Assembly (NCBI GenBank): GCA_017983795.1
Contig: JAGOAS010000020.1
Coordinates: 29,574-93,573, forward strand
Length of the DNA stretch: 64,000 nucleotides
Direction: 5' to 3'
DNA from: Piscinibacter sp.
GTDB taxonomy: Bacteria > Pseudomonadota > Gammaproteobacteria > Burkholderiales > Burkholderiaceae_C
Part shown: positions 52,495-61,924 of the stretch, in pieces
Position numbering within the stretch: the first letter of the stretch is position 1
Layout of the letters: the number at the start of each line of letters is the position of its first letter
Program-made: the position numbers and the translations under genes
The notes under the pieces: model-generated
Databases searched by the model: none
Told to the model about the DNA's origin: nothing
What the model saw: the letters and a program-made list of their open reading frames with translations, nothing else

Positions 52495-53043
52495 ATGAAG
52501 ATCCTCGGCATCGACCCCGGCCTGCGAACCACCGGCTTCGGCGTGATCGAAGTCGAGGGCGCGAAGCTGCATTACGTGGCCAGCGGCACCATCCGCACCG
52601 AGGCTGCGGCGCTCGGTGACCTGCCCGGCCGGCTGAAGATCATCTTCGAGGGCGTGCGCGAGGTGACGGCGCGCTACCAGCCCGATTGCGCCTCGGTGGA
52701 GATCGTCTTCGTCAACGTCAACCCGCAGTCGACGCTGCTGCTCGGCCAGGCGCGCGGCGCGGCGCTGGCCGCGCTGGTCAGCACCGAGCTGGCGGTGGCC
52801 GAATACACCGCGTTGCAGATGAAGAAGGCGGTGGTCGGCCACGGCCAGGCGCGCAAGGAGCAGGTGCAGGCCATGGTGGCGCGGCTGCTCGCGCTGCCCG
52901 GCGAGCCGGGGCGCGACGCCGCCGATGCGCTCGGCCTGGCGATCTGCCACGCCCACGCCGGCGCCTCGTTCGCGGCGATTTCGCGAAGCACGACACTGTC
53001 GCGCCGCTCGCACGCCCAGTACCGCAAGGGCAGAACCTACTGA
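52495..53043 (+). CDS. ruvC: Holliday junction resolvase RuvC
   Basis: The 182-residue endonuclease cleaves Holliday junctions during recombination repair. Catalytic residues are Asp7 (MKILGIDPG), Glu69 (ASVEIVFV) and a C-terminal acidic pair in [15 protein letters not shown]. The [14 protein letters not shown] block is typical. ATG 52495 was chosen because it begins the conserved beta-strand; the much longer open frame upstream is spurious. It is eight bases after cdsA. ruvAB are not nearby. Confidence 0.95.
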   Translation: MKILGIDPGLRTTGFGVIEVEGAKLHYVASGTIRTEAAALGDLPGRLKIIFEGVREVTARYQPDCASVEIVFVNVNPQSTLLLGQARGAALAALVSTELAVAEYTALQMKKAVVGHGQARKEQVQAMVARLLALPGEPGRDAADALGLAICHAHAGASFAAISRSTTLSRRSHAQYRKGRTY

Positions 53044-53077
53044 CGGGAAACGCCTTCAGGCGACAATCGCGCCTCCT

Positions 53078-55129
53078 ATGTATGCCCTGTTCGAAGACGC
53101 CGGCAAATTCCACGCCGGCCGCGTGATGACCGAAGCCGAGAGCTCGATGCAGATCGAGCTCGAGTCCGGCAAGCGCGTGAAGGTGAAGTCGGCCAACGTG
53201 CTCTTGAAGTTCGACAAGCCGCAGCCCGCCGAGCTGATCGCCTCGGCGCAGACGCTCGCGCGCGACATCGACCTCGACCTGGCCTGGGAGTTCGCCCCCG
53301 AGCAGGAGTTCGGCTTCGCCGACCTGGCGCGCGACTACTTCGACGCCGCTGCCGGCGTCGAGAAGCAGGCCGCCGCGCTGTTCCGCCTGTTCGAGGCGCC
53401 GCACTACTTCCGCCGTCTCGGCAAGGGCAACTTCAAGAAGGCGCCCGAGGAAACCGTCAAGGCCGCGCTGCTGGGCATCGAGCGCAAGAAGGCGCTGCAG
53501 GCGCAGATCGAGGCCTGGGCCGGCGAGATCGTGCAGGGCCAGTGCCCGGCGCCGGTGCGCGAGCAGCTCTACAAGATCCTCTTCAAGCCGGACAAGAACG
53601 CGCCCGAGTACAAGGCGGTGGTCGAGGCGGCCAAGCGTTCGCAGCGCCCGCCGCTGGAACTGCTCAAGGCCGCGGGCGCGATCGACTCGCCCTACCAGTT
53701 CCACTGGAAGCGTTTCCTGTTCGACAACTTCCCCAAGGGCACCGGCTTCCCGGCGCTCGCCGCGCCGCCGATCAAGGACGATCTGCCGCTGTCGCCGGCG
53801 AAAGCCTTCTCGATCGACGACTCGCACACCACCGAGATCGACGATGCGCTCTCGGTGCAGGGCCTGGGCACGGGCACGGTGGTGTTCGGCATCCACATCG
53901 CTGCGCCGGCGCTGGCGTTTGCCGCCGAGTCGGCGCTCGACAAGCTGGCGCGCGAACGCCTGTCCACCGTCTACATGCCGGGCTGGAAGCTCACCATGCT
54001 GCCCGACGAGGTGGTGCAGGCCTACACGCTCACCGCCGGCCGCGCCTGCCCGGCGGTATCGCTCTACGTCACGCTCGACGAGGCCACGCTCGAGGTGAAG
54101 GGCAGCGAGACGAAGCTGGAGCGCGTGGACATCGTCTCCAACCTGCGCCACGACCAGCTCGATGCGGTGATCACCGAGGCCACGCTGACCGGCGACGCGC
54201 CGGCGGCCTACGAACACGCGGCGGAGCTGGCCTTCGCCTTCCGCCTCGCGCGCCACCTGAAAGCGAAGCGCGAGGTCGTGCGCGGCAAGCCCGAGACCTT
54301 CAACCGCCCCGACTACAACTTCCGCCTCGAAGGCAACGAAGGCCGCGAGCCGCAGGGCCAGGAGCGCGTGCTCATCAGCACGCGCCAGCGCGGCGCGCCG
54401 CTGGACCTGATCGTCGCCGAGGCCATGATCCTCGCCAACAGCACCTGGGGCGGCTGGATCGCCGAGTGCGGCGTGCCCGGGATCTACCGCAGCCAGATGA
54501 GCCTCGCGCCGGGCGTGAAGGTGCGCATGGGCGTGAAGCCCGCGCCGCACGCCGGCATGGGCGTGGCGCAGTACACCTGGGCGACCTCGCCGCTGCGCCG
54601 CTACGTCGACCTCGTCAACCAGTGGCAGATCATCGCCTGCGCGCGCCACGGCCGCACCGCGGCACTGGCCGCGCCCTTCAAGCCCAAGGACGCGGCGCTG
54701 TTCTCCGTCATCTCGGCCTTCGACGCCGCCTATGCCGAATACAACGGCTTCCAGTCGGCCATCGAGCGCTACTGGACGCTGCGCTTCCTCGAGCAGAACG
54801 GCCTCTTCGAGCTCGAGGCCGCGGTGATGAAGGACGGCCTGGTGCGCGCCGAGACGCTGCCGCTGGTCTTCCGCGCGCTCGGCGCCGAGGCCCTGCCGCG
54901 CGGCGCGCGCGTGCGCGTGAAGATCACCGGCACCGATCTGCTGACGCTCGACCTGCACGCGAGCCTGCTCGGCCGCATCGACGATCCGGCCACCACGGCC
55001 GACGATGCGCCGGTGGACGAGGCCGAGATCGAGGAAGCGGCCGAGAGCGCCGGGCCGCTGACGCTGGCCATCGACGTGTCGGGTGACGGCGAGGCGTCGA
55101 ACGAAGCGGCCACAGCCAGTTCGAACTGA
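53078..55129 (+). CDS. RNB-domain ribonuclease (RNase II-like)
   Basis: The 683-residue exoribonuclease has an atypical N-terminal region with a small beta domain (MYALFEDAGKFHAGRVM) and a helical segment. The RNB catalytic domain (about 245-550) follows, with AFSIDDSHTTEIDDALSV supplying the metal-binding aspartates and TSPLRRYVDLVNQWQ near its end. A C-terminal S1-like domain comes last. This variant is usual in Burkholderiales upstream of a TonB-like gene. It degrades RNA 3' to 5'. GACAAT (53062-53067) ends ten bases before the ATG. Confidence 0.9.
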   Translation: MYALFEDAGKFHAGRVMTEAESSMQIELESGKRVKVKSANVLLKFDKPQPAELIASAQTLARDIDLDLAWEFAPEQEFGFADLARDYFDAAAGVEKQAAALFRLFEAPHYFRRLGKGNFKKAPEETVKAALLGIERKKALQAQIEAWAGEIVQGQCPAPVREQLYKILFKPDKNAPEYKAVVEAAKRSQRPPLELLKAAGAIDSPYQFHWKRFLFDNFPKGTGFPALAAPPIKDDLPLSPAKAFSIDDSHTTEIDDALSVQGLGTGTVVFGIHIAAPALAFAAESALDKLARERLSTVYMPGWKLTMLPDEVVQAYTLTAGRACPAVSLYVTLDEATLEVKGSETKLERVDIVSNLRHDQLDAVITEATLTGDAPAAYEHAAELAFAFRLARHLKAKREVVRGKPETFNRPDYNFRLEGNEGREPQGQERVLISTRQRGAPLDLIVAEAMILANSTWGGWIAECGVPGIYRSQMSLAPGVKVRMGVKPAPHAGMGVAQYTWATSPLRRYVDLVNQWQIIACARHGRTAALAAPFKPKDAALFSVISAFDAAYAEYNGFQSAIERYWTLRFLEQNGLFELEAAVMKDGLVRAETLPLVFRALGAEALPRGARVRVKITGTDLLTLDLHASLLGRIDDPATTADDAPVDEAEIEEAAESAGPLTLAIDVSGDGEASNEAATASSN

Positions 55130-55130
55130 G

Positions 55131-55994
55131 ATGCTGAAGAAGCTGCGCAAGCTCTCGACCCTGCAGATCGCGCTGCTGTTCTCGGTCGCGGTGCACGCGG
55201 CGCTGCTGGGCGTGCGCTTCGTCGACCCCGAAGGCTTCAACCGCATCTTCCAGGACACGCCGCTGGAGGTCATCCTCGTCAACTCGCGCTCGGGCGAGGC
55301 GCCCTCGGTGGCCGCGGCCATCGCGCAGGCGAATCTGCAAGGCGGCGGCGAGGCCGAGCGCGGCCGTGCGACCTCGCCCTTGCCGCCCTCGGCCACCATG
55401 GAGCTGGGCGACTCCACCGAAGACGCGCGCCGCCAGGTCGAGCAGCTGCAGGAGACGCAGCAGCAGCTGCTCGCGCAGATGCGCCGCGAACTCGCGCTGC
55501 TGCCGCCGCCCGACCCGCAGCGCGACCAGGGCTCGCCGCAGGAGCGTTCGCTGGAAGAGAAGCGCCGCCGCCTGATCGAACTGCTGGCCGAGATCGAGAA
55601 GCGCATCAACGAAGAGAACGCTCGGCCCAAGAAGCGCTACATCAGCCCCGCCACGCGCGAGGAGGTCTACGCGCTCTACTACGACCAGCTGCGCCGCAGG
55701 ATCGAGGAGCGCGGCACGCGCAACTTCCCCGAATACCAGGGCAAGAAGCTCTACGGCGAGCTGGTGATGAACGTGACCGTGGACGCCGAGGGCCGCGTGC
55801 TCGACACCGAGGTGGTGCGCCCGTCGACCTCGAAGACGCTCGACCGCCGCGCCGTGGCCATCGTCAAGGCGGCGGCGCCTTTCGGCCCGTTCAGCACGGC
55901 GATGCGCCGCAAGGCCGACCAGCTCGTCATCACCTCGCGCTTCAAGTTCACGCGCGACGAAGGCCTCTCGACCACCTTGAGCACGCCGCAATGA
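55131..55994 (+). CDS. TonB family C-terminal domain protein (energy transducer-like)
   Basis: The 287-residue protein has an N-terminal membrane anchor (about 12-30, [18 protein letters not shown]) with the TonB-like Ser-x-x-x-His pair. A coiled-coil/Gln-rich region (about 98-130), a charged Glu/Arg helix, and a TonB C-terminal domain (about 195-287; [20 protein letters not shown]) follow. No ExbB/ExbD genes are adjacent. It starts one base after the RNB gene and overlaps aroE by four. It probably links inner and outer membranes, but its partner is unknown. Confidence 0.85.
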   Translation: MLKKLRKLSTLQIALLFSVAVHAALLGVRFVDPEGFNRIFQDTPLEVILVNSRSGEAPSVAAAIAQANLQGGGEAERGRATSPLPPSATMELGDSTEDARRQVEQLQETQQQLLAQMRRELALLPPPDPQRDQGSPQERSLEEKRRRLIELLAEIEKRINEENARPKKRYISPATREEVYALYYDQLRRRIEERGTRNFPEYQGKKLYGELVMNVTVDAEGRVLDTEVVRPSTSKTLDRRAVAIVKAAAPFGPFSTAMRRKADQLVITSRFKFTRDEGLSTTLSTPQ

Positions 55995-56860
55995 GTGCCG
56001 GGCAGCCCGACCGTTACGCGGTGGCCGGCAATCCGGTCGAGCACAGCCAGTCGCCCTTCATCCACGCCGAGTTTGCGCGGCAGACCGGCCAGGCGCTCGA
56101 CTACGGCCGCCTGCTGTGCCCGCTGGCCGCCTTCGCCGCCACGCTGCGCGCTTTCGCGGCCGACCGCAGCGCCGGCGCGGTGCGCGGCTGCAACGTCACC
56201 GTGCCCTTCAAGTTCGAGGCCTTCGCGCTGGCCGCGCGCCACACGCCGCGCGCGCTGCGCGCCCAGGCCTGCAACACGCTGCGCTTCGACCCGGAGGCCG
56301 AAGGCGGCTGGCTGGCCGACAACACCGACGGCATCGGCCTCGTGCGCGACATCGAAGCCAACGCCGGCGTGGCCCTGGCGGGAAAACGCGTGCTGCTGAT
56401 CGGCGCGGGCGGCGCGGCGGCCGGTGCGCTCGGCCCGCTGCTGGAAGCGCGGCCCGCGGTGCTGGTGGTGGCGAACCGCACCGTGGCCAAGGCGGAGGAA
56501 CTGGTCGCGCGCCATGCCGATCTGGCCGGCGGCTGCGCACTCGCTGCCCGCGCGCCGCGCGAGGCCGGCGAGCGCTTCGACGTGGTGATCAACGCCACCG
56601 CCTCCAGCCTGCAGGGCGCGCAGGTGCCGGTGGACAGCGCGGTGCTCGCGCCCGGCGCGCTGGCGCTGGACATGATGTACGGCCCGGCCGCGCAAGGTTT
56701 CATCGCCTGGGCCGAGGCGCATGGCGCGCGCGGCCGCGACGGCCTGGGCATGCTGGTCGAGCAGGCCGCCGAGGCCTTCTTCCTCTGGCGCGGCGTGCGG
56801 CCGGAGACGGCGCCGGTGCTGGCTGCGCTGCGCGCCCGGCTGGCCGCGAAAGTGCGTTGA
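55991..56860 (+). CDS. aroE: Shikimate dehydrogenase AroE
   Basis: The 289-residue NADP-dependent enzyme makes shikimate in aromatic amino acid synthesis. The substrate-binding start [20 protein letters not shown], the catalytic Lys in GCNVTVPFK, the Asp in NTDGIGLV and the Rossmann loop [14 protein letters not shown] are all intact. It is coupled to TonB-like and mtgA genes by overlapping start and stop codons, a conserved Burkholderiales order. Confidence 0.96.
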   Translation: MSAGQPDRYAVAGNPVEHSQSPFIHAEFARQTGQALDYGRLLCPLAAFAATLRAFAADRSAGAVRGCNVTVPFKFEAFALAARHTPRALRAQACNTLRFDPEAEGGWLADNTDGIGLVRDIEANAGVALAGKRVLLIGAGGAAAGALGPLLEARPAVLVVANRTVAKAEELVARHADLAGGCALAARAPREAGERFDVVINATASSLQGAQVPVDSAVLAPGALALDMMYGPAAQGFIAWAEAHGARGRDGLGMLVEQAAEAFFLWRGVRPETAPVLAALRARLAAKVR

Positions 56861-57639
56861 TGCGTGCGGTGCTGCGCGCGCTATGGCGCCTGGCCGCACT
56901 GTTCATGCTCTCGGCACTCGCGCTGCAGCTGTACTTCGTCGCGCGCATCGGATTGATGGCGGTGGTCGATCCGCAGTCCACCACCTTCCAGCGCTCGGAG
57001 GCCTGGCGGCTGCTGGTCGAGAAGCGGCAGATCCTGTGGGCGCAGCAGTGGGTGGGCTACGAGCGCATCTCGCCGCAGCTCAAGCGCGCGGTGATCGCCT
57101 CGGAAGACGCCGAGTTCACCGAGCATGGCGGCGTCGACTGGGACGCGATCGAGAAGGCCTGGGAACGCAACCAGCGCGCCGAGGAACTGGCCCAGCGCCT
57201 CAACGCGCAACAGGAGCGCCGCGCCGCCCGGCTGCCGGCGGCGAAGCCGGTGCCGCCGCCGCGCGTGGCCAAGGTGGTGGGCGGCTCCACCATCACCCAG
57301 CAGCTGGCCAAGAACCTCTTCCTCGGCAGCGAACGCAGCCTGGTGCGCAAGGGCCAGGAGTTCGCCATCACCATGATGCTGGAAGCACTGCTGAGCAAGC
57401 AGCGCATCCTGGAGATCTACCTCAACAGCGTCGAATGGGGCGAAGGCCTGTTCGGCGCCGAGGCCGCGGCGCGGCACTACTTCCACGTGCCGGCCCAGTC
57501 GCTCGGCACCGTGCAGGCGGCGCGCCTCGCGGTGATGCTGCCGGCGCCCAAGCGCTTCGAGAAGCGGCCGAACTCGCCCTACGTGATCGGCCGCGCCGGC
57601 ACCATCGCCGCGCGCATGGGCGCGGTCGACCCGCCCTGA
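56860..57639 (+). CDS. mtgA: Monofunctional peptidoglycan glycosyltransferase MtgA
   Basis: The 259-residue membrane-anchored glycosyltransferase polymerises lipid II. It has one N-terminal helix (about 10-35), the catalytic Glu82 in ASEDAEFTEHGGVDWD, and GGSTITQQLAKNLFL (141-155), both GT51 hallmarks, plus YLNSVEWGEGLFGAEAAAR. Between residues about 105 and 137 there is an extra Gln/Arg/Ala-rich then Pro-rich stretch, roughly 27 residues longer than in E. coli MtgA. It shares one base with the aroE stop. Confidence 0.93.
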   Translation: MRAVLRALWRLAALFMLSALALQLYFVARIGLMAVVDPQSTTFQRSEAWRLLVEKRQILWAQQWVGYERISPQLKRAVIASEDAEFTEHGGVDWDAIEKAWERNQRAEELAQRLNAQQERRAARLPAAKPVPPPRVAKVVGGSTITQQLAKNLFLGSERSLVRKGQEFAITMMLEALLSKQRILEIYLNSVEWGEGLFGAEAAARHYFHVPAQSLGTVQAARLAVMLPAPKRFEKRPNSPYVIGRAGTIAARMGAVDPP

Positions 57640-57660
57640 GCCGGGACAAGCCGCGCTTTC

Positions 57661-57666
57661 TAGAAT
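57661..57666 (+). promoter_or_regulatory. Putative -10 box (TAGAAT) before the 57673 gene
   Basis: TAGAAT ends six bases before the ATG at 57673, the same distance as the hexamers before ubiJ and dciA. No ribosome-binding sequence lies in between. A leaderless transcript is likely if this promoter is used. Confidence 0.4.
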
Positions 57667-57672
57667 GACTCC

Positions 57673-58281
57673 ATGGCCCCGACGCTGACCGAAGAGATCG
57701 CCGCTGCCGCCGCCCGGCTGGTGGTGGAAGACGGCATGGAGTACGGCCCCGCCAAGCGCAAGGCGGCCAAGCTGCTCGGCCGCACCAGCCTGCGCTCTGC
57801 CGAGATGCCGGCCAACGAGGCGGTGGAAGACGAGGTGCGCGCCTACCTGCAACTCTTCTGCGCCGACACGCAGCCGGCCGAGCTGCGCGCGCTGCGCGAG
57901 GTGGCGGCGCAGTGGATGGAGCGCCTCGCGCCGCTGCGTCCGCACCTGGCCGGCGCCGTCTGGCGCGGCACGGCGACGCGGCTGTCGGCGGTGCACCTGC
58001 AGCTCTACTGCGACGACTCCAAGCAGGCCGAGATCTTTCTCATCGACCAGCGCGTGCCCTACGAAGTGGGCAGCCGCCCCGGCCCGCGCGGCGAGAGCGT
58101 CGACGTGCTGACACTGGCGAGCACCAGCCGCGTCCTGGGCGAAAGCGTGACCCTGCACCTCACCGTGCTCGACCACGACGACCTGCGCGGCGCGCTCAAG
58201 CCCGACGCGCGCGGCCAGACGAGTTGCGGCGACCTCGCCGGCCTGCGCCGCCTGATGGCCCAGTCGGTGGCCCAATCATGA
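57673..58281 (+). CDS. Conserved hypothetical protein, unknown function
   Basis: I do not recognise a named family with confidence. The 202-residue soluble protein has a helical N-terminal part (EEIAAAAARLVVEDGMEYGP, PANEAVEDEVRAYLQLF) and a mixed C-terminal part with GAVWRGTATRLSAVHLQLYC and DDSKQAEIFLIDQRVPYEV. That pattern recalls a nucleotidyltransferase-like fold but lacks a clear catalytic motif. It overlaps the TlpA gene by ATGA, so it is co-translated with a thioredoxin-like protein. Confidence 0.75.
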   Translation: MAPTLTEEIAAAAARLVVEDGMEYGPAKRKAAKLLGRTSLRSAEMPANEAVEDEVRAYLQLFCADTQPAELRALREVAAQWMERLAPLRPHLAGAVWRGTATRLSAVHLQLYCDDSKQAEIFLIDQRVPYEVGSRPGPRGESVDVLTLASTSRVLGESVTLHLTVLDHDDLRGALKPDARGQTSCGDLAGLRRLMAQSVAQS

Positions 58282-58799
58282 AGCGACGCAATCTTGTCCT
58301 CGCGGGCGCGGTCGGCGCCGCAGCAGCCGCCGCCGGCATCGGTGCAGCCTGGTGGCGGCTGCGCCCCGAGGAACTCCCACTGCCTCCCGGCTTCTGGCAG
58401 ACCCGCTTCGAGAAGCCAGAAGGCGGAGAGTTGGTGCTCGCCAACTATCGTGGCAAGCCGCTGGTGCTGAACTTCTGGGCCACCTGGTGCCCGCCCTGCA
58501 TCACCGAACTGCCGCTGCTCGAGCGCTTCCAGCGCGAACAACAGGGGCGCGGCTGGACCGTGCTCGCGCTGGCGGTCGACAGCCCGACACCGGTGCGCGA
58601 GTTCCTGCTCAAGCGGCCGCTGGCCCTGCCCGTCGGGCTGGCCGGGTTGGACGGTATCGAATTCGGCCGCTCGCTGGGCAATACTCAGGGCGGACTGCCC
58701 TTCACCGTGGTGCTGGGCAGCGACGGCACGGTGCGCTCACGCAAGCTGGGGGCGCTCAAGGAGCCCGAGCTGCAGGCCTGGATCGCCGCGATCGCGTGA
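58278..58799 (+). CDS. TlpA-like membrane-anchored thioredoxin-fold protein
   Basis: The 173-residue protein has an N-terminal signal anchor (about 5-26), then a TlpA/ResA-like thioredoxin domain with the redox pair in [14 protein letters not shown] (near residues 70-83) and the cis-proline region [12 protein letters not shown]. It would reduce or isomerise periplasmic disulphides, for example in cytochrome c assembly. In many relatives aroQ follows this gene before accB, but here a 262-bp gene-free stretch follows. Confidence 0.88.
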   Translation: MKRRNLVLAGAVGAAAAAAGIGAAWWRLRPEELPLPPGFWQTRFEKPEGGELVLANYRGKPLVLNFWATWCPPCITELPLLERFQREQQGRGWTVLALAVDSPTPVREFLLKRPLALPVGLAGLDGIEFGRSLGNTQGGLPFTVVLGSDGTVRSRKLGALKEPELQAWIAAIA

Positions 58800-59061
58800 C
58801 TTCCGTCGCGTTTTGCAAGCACCAAAGCCGCCGATTGTCAATTGCTCCCAAATTGCGCCAAAGCGCGTAAAGTCGCGGCCTTCGCGCAGCCAATGTGAGC
58901 CCGGCGTTCAACCGGAGCCATCGCCCTGGGGCCGGCTGTGCAGCATCACGAACGATGCTCGAGTTGCACAAGATCGAGTCCGTAGTGCCCCGTATGGCGC
59001 CGGATATCGGCAGCAAGAGACCACCAGAGGCCTGAGACCTCGCACAACCGTTGGAGAGCGC

Positions 59062-59535
59062 ATGGACCTTCGCAAGCTCAAGACACTGATCGATCTGGTG
59101 TCGGAATCGAACATCTCCGAACTGGAAATCACCGAGGCCGACGGCAAGGTGCGCATCGTCAAGTCGGACCCCGCTGCCGCCGTGATGCCGCTGCCCGGCG
59201 TCGTGCACATGCCGGCGGCCCCGCTGGTCGCCGCGCCCGCCGTGGCCGCGGCGGCACCGGCGGCCGCTGCCGCGACAGCCCCCGCGCCCGTGGTCGAGAC
59301 CGGCCACGTCGTCAAGTCGCCGATGGTCGGCACCTTCTATCGCTCGTCCAGCCCGGGCGGCAAGCCCTTCGTCGAAGTGGGCAGCGAGGTCAAGGAAGGC
59401 GAGCCGGTCTGCATCATCGAGGCGATGAAGATCATGAACGAGATCGAGGCCGACAAGGCCGGCAAGATCACCAAGATCCTGTGCGAGAACGGCCAGGCGG
59501 TCGAGTTCGGCCAGCCGCTGTTCGTCGTCGAGTAA
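59062..59535 (+). CDS. accB: Biotin carboxyl carrier protein of acetyl-CoA carboxylase, AccB
   Basis: The 157-residue carrier has an N-terminal helix ([20 protein letters not shown]), an Ala/Pro-rich flexible linker (about 50-80) and the biotinyl domain with the modified lysine in EAMKIMNEI. It shuttles carboxyl groups in the first committed step of fatty acid synthesis. GGAGAG precedes the ATG. The upstream 262-bp region (58800-59061) carries no gene and presumably the acc promoter. Confidence 0.97.
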   Translation: MDLRKLKTLIDLVSESNISELEITEADGKVRIVKSDPAAAVMPLPGVVHMPAAPLVAAPAVAAAAPAAAAATAPAPVVETGHVVKSPMVGTFYRSSSPGGKPFVEVGSEVKEGEPVCIIEAMKIMNEIEADKAGKITKILCENGQAVEFGQPLFVVE

Positions 59536-59547
59536 CGAGCGCGCTCG

Positions 59548-59646
59548 ATGTTCAAGAAGATCCTGATCGCGAATCGCGGGGACAACGCCGCAGGCGTTGC
59601 GGCGAAGCCAGATTGCCCTGCGGGCGCAGCTCGCCAGGGCGATTGA
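59548..59646 (+). pseudogene. Degenerate duplicate of the accC 5' end (32-codon frame)
   Basis: This frame begins [11 protein letters not shown], identical to the first eleven residues of AccC, but then reads a different 21 residues and stops at 59644-59646, eleven bases before the true accC ATG. Over the 33 shared bases it differs from accC at five sites, all synonymous. The following 28 bases contain the hairpin CAACGCC-GCA-GGCGTTG. After it, a stretch similar to accC codons 12-20 appears in another frame. It looks like a relic of an older accC start. Confidence 0.75.
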
Positions 59647-59657
59647 GCCGAGGCACC

Positions 59658-61007
59658 ATGTTCAAGAAGATTCTCATCGCCAATCGAGGCGAAATCGCCC
59701 TGCGCATTCAGCGCGCCTGTCGCGAGATGGGCATCAAGTCGGTGGTGGTGTACTCCGAGGCCGACCGCGACGCCAAGTACGTGCGCCTGGCCGACGAGGC
59801 GGTGTGCATCGGCCCGGCGCCCTCGGCGCAGAGCTACCTCAACATGCCGGCGATCATCTCGACCGCCGAAGTCACCGATGCCGAAGCCATCCACCCCGGC
59901 TACGGCTTCCTGTCGGAGAACGCGGACTTCGCCGAGCGCGTCGAGCGCAGCGGCTTCACCTTCATCGGCCCGACGCCCGAGTCGATCCGCCTGATGGGCG
60001 ACAAGGTCTCGGCCAAGCAGGCGATGATCAAGTCCGGCGTGCCCTGCGTGCCCGGCTCGGAGGGCGCGCTGCCCGAGGATCCGAAGGAGATCATCCGCAT
60101 CGCGCGCAGCATCGGCTACCCGGTGATCATCAAGGCGGCCGGCGGCGGCGGCGGGCGCGGCATGCGCGTGGTGCACACCGAGGCGGCGCTGATCCACGCG
60201 GTGCAGACCACGCGCGGCGAAGCCGGCGCGGCCTTCGGCAATCCGGCCGTGTACATGGAGAAGTTTCTCGAGCGGCCGCGCCACATCGAGATCCAGGTGC
60301 TGGCCGACCAGCACAAGAACGCCGTCTGGCTGGGCGAGCGCGACTGCTCGATGCAGCGCCGCCACCAGAAGATCATCGAGGAGGCACCGGCGCCGGGCAT
60401 CCCGCGCCGCGTGATCGAGCGCATCGGCGATCGCTGCGCCGCCGCCTGCAAGAAGATCGGCTACCGCGGCGCCGGCACCTTCGAGTTCCTCTACCAGGAC
60501 GGCGAGTTCTACTTCATCGAGATGAACACGCGCGTGCAGGTGGAGCACCCGGTGACCGAGCTCGTCACCGGCATCGACATCGTGCAGATGCAGATCCGCG
60601 TGGCGGCCAACGAGAAGCTGCCCTTCGCGCAGCGCAACATCCAGATGCGCGGCCACGCCGTCGAGTGCCGCATCAACGCCGAGGATCCGTACAAGTTCAC
60701 GCCCTCGCCGGGGCGCATCACCACCTGGCACGCGCCGGGCGGGCCGGGCGTGCGCGTCGACTCGCACGTCTACGCCAACTACTTCGTGCCGCCCAACTAC
60801 GACTCGATGATCGGCAAGATCATCGTGCACGGCGACACGCGCGACCAGGCGCTGGCGCGCATGCGCATCGCCTTGTCGGAGACGGTGGTGGAAGGCATCC
60901 TGACCAACATCCCGCTGCACCGCGAGCTGATGGCCGATGCCAAGTTCATCGAGGGCGGCACCAGCATCCACTACCTCGAAGGCTGGATGTCCGAGCACAA
61001 GCGCTAG
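59658..61007 (+). CDS. accC: Biotin carboxylase subunit of acetyl-CoA carboxylase, AccC
   Basis: The 449-residue ATP-grasp enzyme carboxylates biotin on Acc[21 protein letters not shown] begins the preATP domain, [13 protein letters not shown] is the ATP-binding glycine loop (about 163-175), and [14 protein letters not shown] is the catalytic block. The start is ATG 59658, because the copy of the same start at 59548 is out of frame and soon stops. The short upstream frame ending eleven bases before it could allow translational coupling. Confidence 0.97.
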   Translation: MFKKILIANRGEIALRIQRACREMGIKSVVVYSEADRDAKYVRLADEAVCIGPAPSAQSYLNMPAIISTAEVTDAEAIHPGYGFLSENADFAERVERSGFTFIGPTPESIRLMGDKVSAKQAMIKSGVPCVPGSEGALPEDPKEIIRIARSIGYPVIIKAAGGGGGRGMRVVHTEAALIHAVQTTRGEAGAAFGNPAVYMEKFLERPRHIEIQVLADQHKNAVWLGERDCSMQRRHQKIIEEAPAPGIPRRVIERIGDRCAAACKKIGYRGAGTFEFLYQDGEFYFIEMNTRVQVEHPVTELVTGIDIVQMQIRVAANEKLPFAQRNIQMRGHAVECRINAEDPYKFTPSPGRITTWHAPGGPGVRVDSHVYANYFVPPNYDSMIGKIIVHGDTRDQALARMRIALSETVVEGILTNIPLHRELMADAKFIEGGTSIHYLEGWMSEHKR

Positions 61008-61017
61008 GTTTCCGGTG

Positions 61018-61917
61018 ATGATCGAACTGCTGCTGCTCGCGCCGGAGGAGGCGGTCGAGACGGTCACCGACGCGCTGATCGACGAACTCGGCGCGCTCTC
61101 GGTCTCCGTCGAGGACGCCGATGCCGACACCGACGCCGAGCACGCGCTGTTCGGTGAGCCCGGCATGCCGGCGCCGGCGGGCGGCTGGAAGCGCTCGCGC
61201 ATCGTCGCGCTGTTCGAGAACGATCAGGCCGCCACCGAGGCCGGCACCTTGCTGCTCGCGCAGGACTGGGCGAAGGACGTCGCGCTCGTCGCGATGCGCC
61301 CGGTGGCCGAGCAGGACTGGGTGCGCCTGACGCAATCGCAGTTCGCGCCCGTCGAAATCGCGCCGGGCTTCTGGATCGTGCCGAGCTGGCATGAGGTGCC
61401 CGCAGGCGCGCAGCGCGTGATCCGCCTCGACCCCGGCCTCGCCTTCGGCACCGGCACGCATCCGACCACGCGCATGTGCCTGCGCTGGGCGGCACGCCAA
61501 GCCCCGGCGCTCGCGCCGCACTGGACGCGTGTGCTCGACTACGGTTGCGGCTCGGGCATCCTCGCCATCGGCGCCGCCCTGCATGGCGCCGGCCGCATCG
61601 ACGCGGTCGACATCGACCCGGCGGCGGTCGAGGCGACGCGCGCCAACGCCACTGCCAACAAGGTGAGCGTGAACGCCGGCCTGCCGGAGCTGGCGCAAGG
61701 ACAGTACCCGCTCGTCTTCGCCAACATCCTCGCCACGCCGCTCAAGCTGCTCGCCCCGCTGCTGTGCTCGCATGTCGCGGCGGGCGGGCATCTGGTGCTG
61801 GCCGGCATCCTCGAGCGCCAGGCCGACGAACTGACGGCGGCCTATGCGCCCTGGCTCACGCTGCGGGTGGACGATCGCGACGACGGCTGGGTGCTGATGA
61901 CCGGCACGATGGCATGA
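61018..61917 (+). CDS. prmA: Ribosomal protein L11 methyltransferase PrmA
   Basis: The 299-residue SAM-dependent methyltransferase trimethylates L11. The N-terminal substrate domain is followed by RLDPGLAFGTGTHPTTRMCL (about 139-158), the SAM motif VLDYGCGSGILAIGA and FANILATPL, all characteristic of PrmA. ATG 61018 was chosen because it gives MIELLLLAPEEAVE. It follows accC by ten bases, the usual accB-accC-prmA order. Confidence 0.95.
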   Translation: MIELLLLAPEEAVETVTDALIDELGALSVSVEDADADTDAEHALFGEPGMPAPAGGWKRSRIVALFENDQAATEAGTLLLAQDWAKDVALVAMRPVAEQDWVRLTQSQFAPVEIAPGFWIVPSWHEVPAGAQRVIRLDPGLAFGTGTHPTTRMCLRWAARQAPALAPHWTRVLDYGCGSGILAIGAALHGAGRIDAVDIDPAAVEATRANATANKVSVNAGLPELAQGQYPLVFANILATPLKLLAPLLCSHVAAGGHLVLAGILERQADELTAAYAPWLTLRVDDRDDGWVLMTGTMA

Positions 61918-61924
61918 TGCCGGC

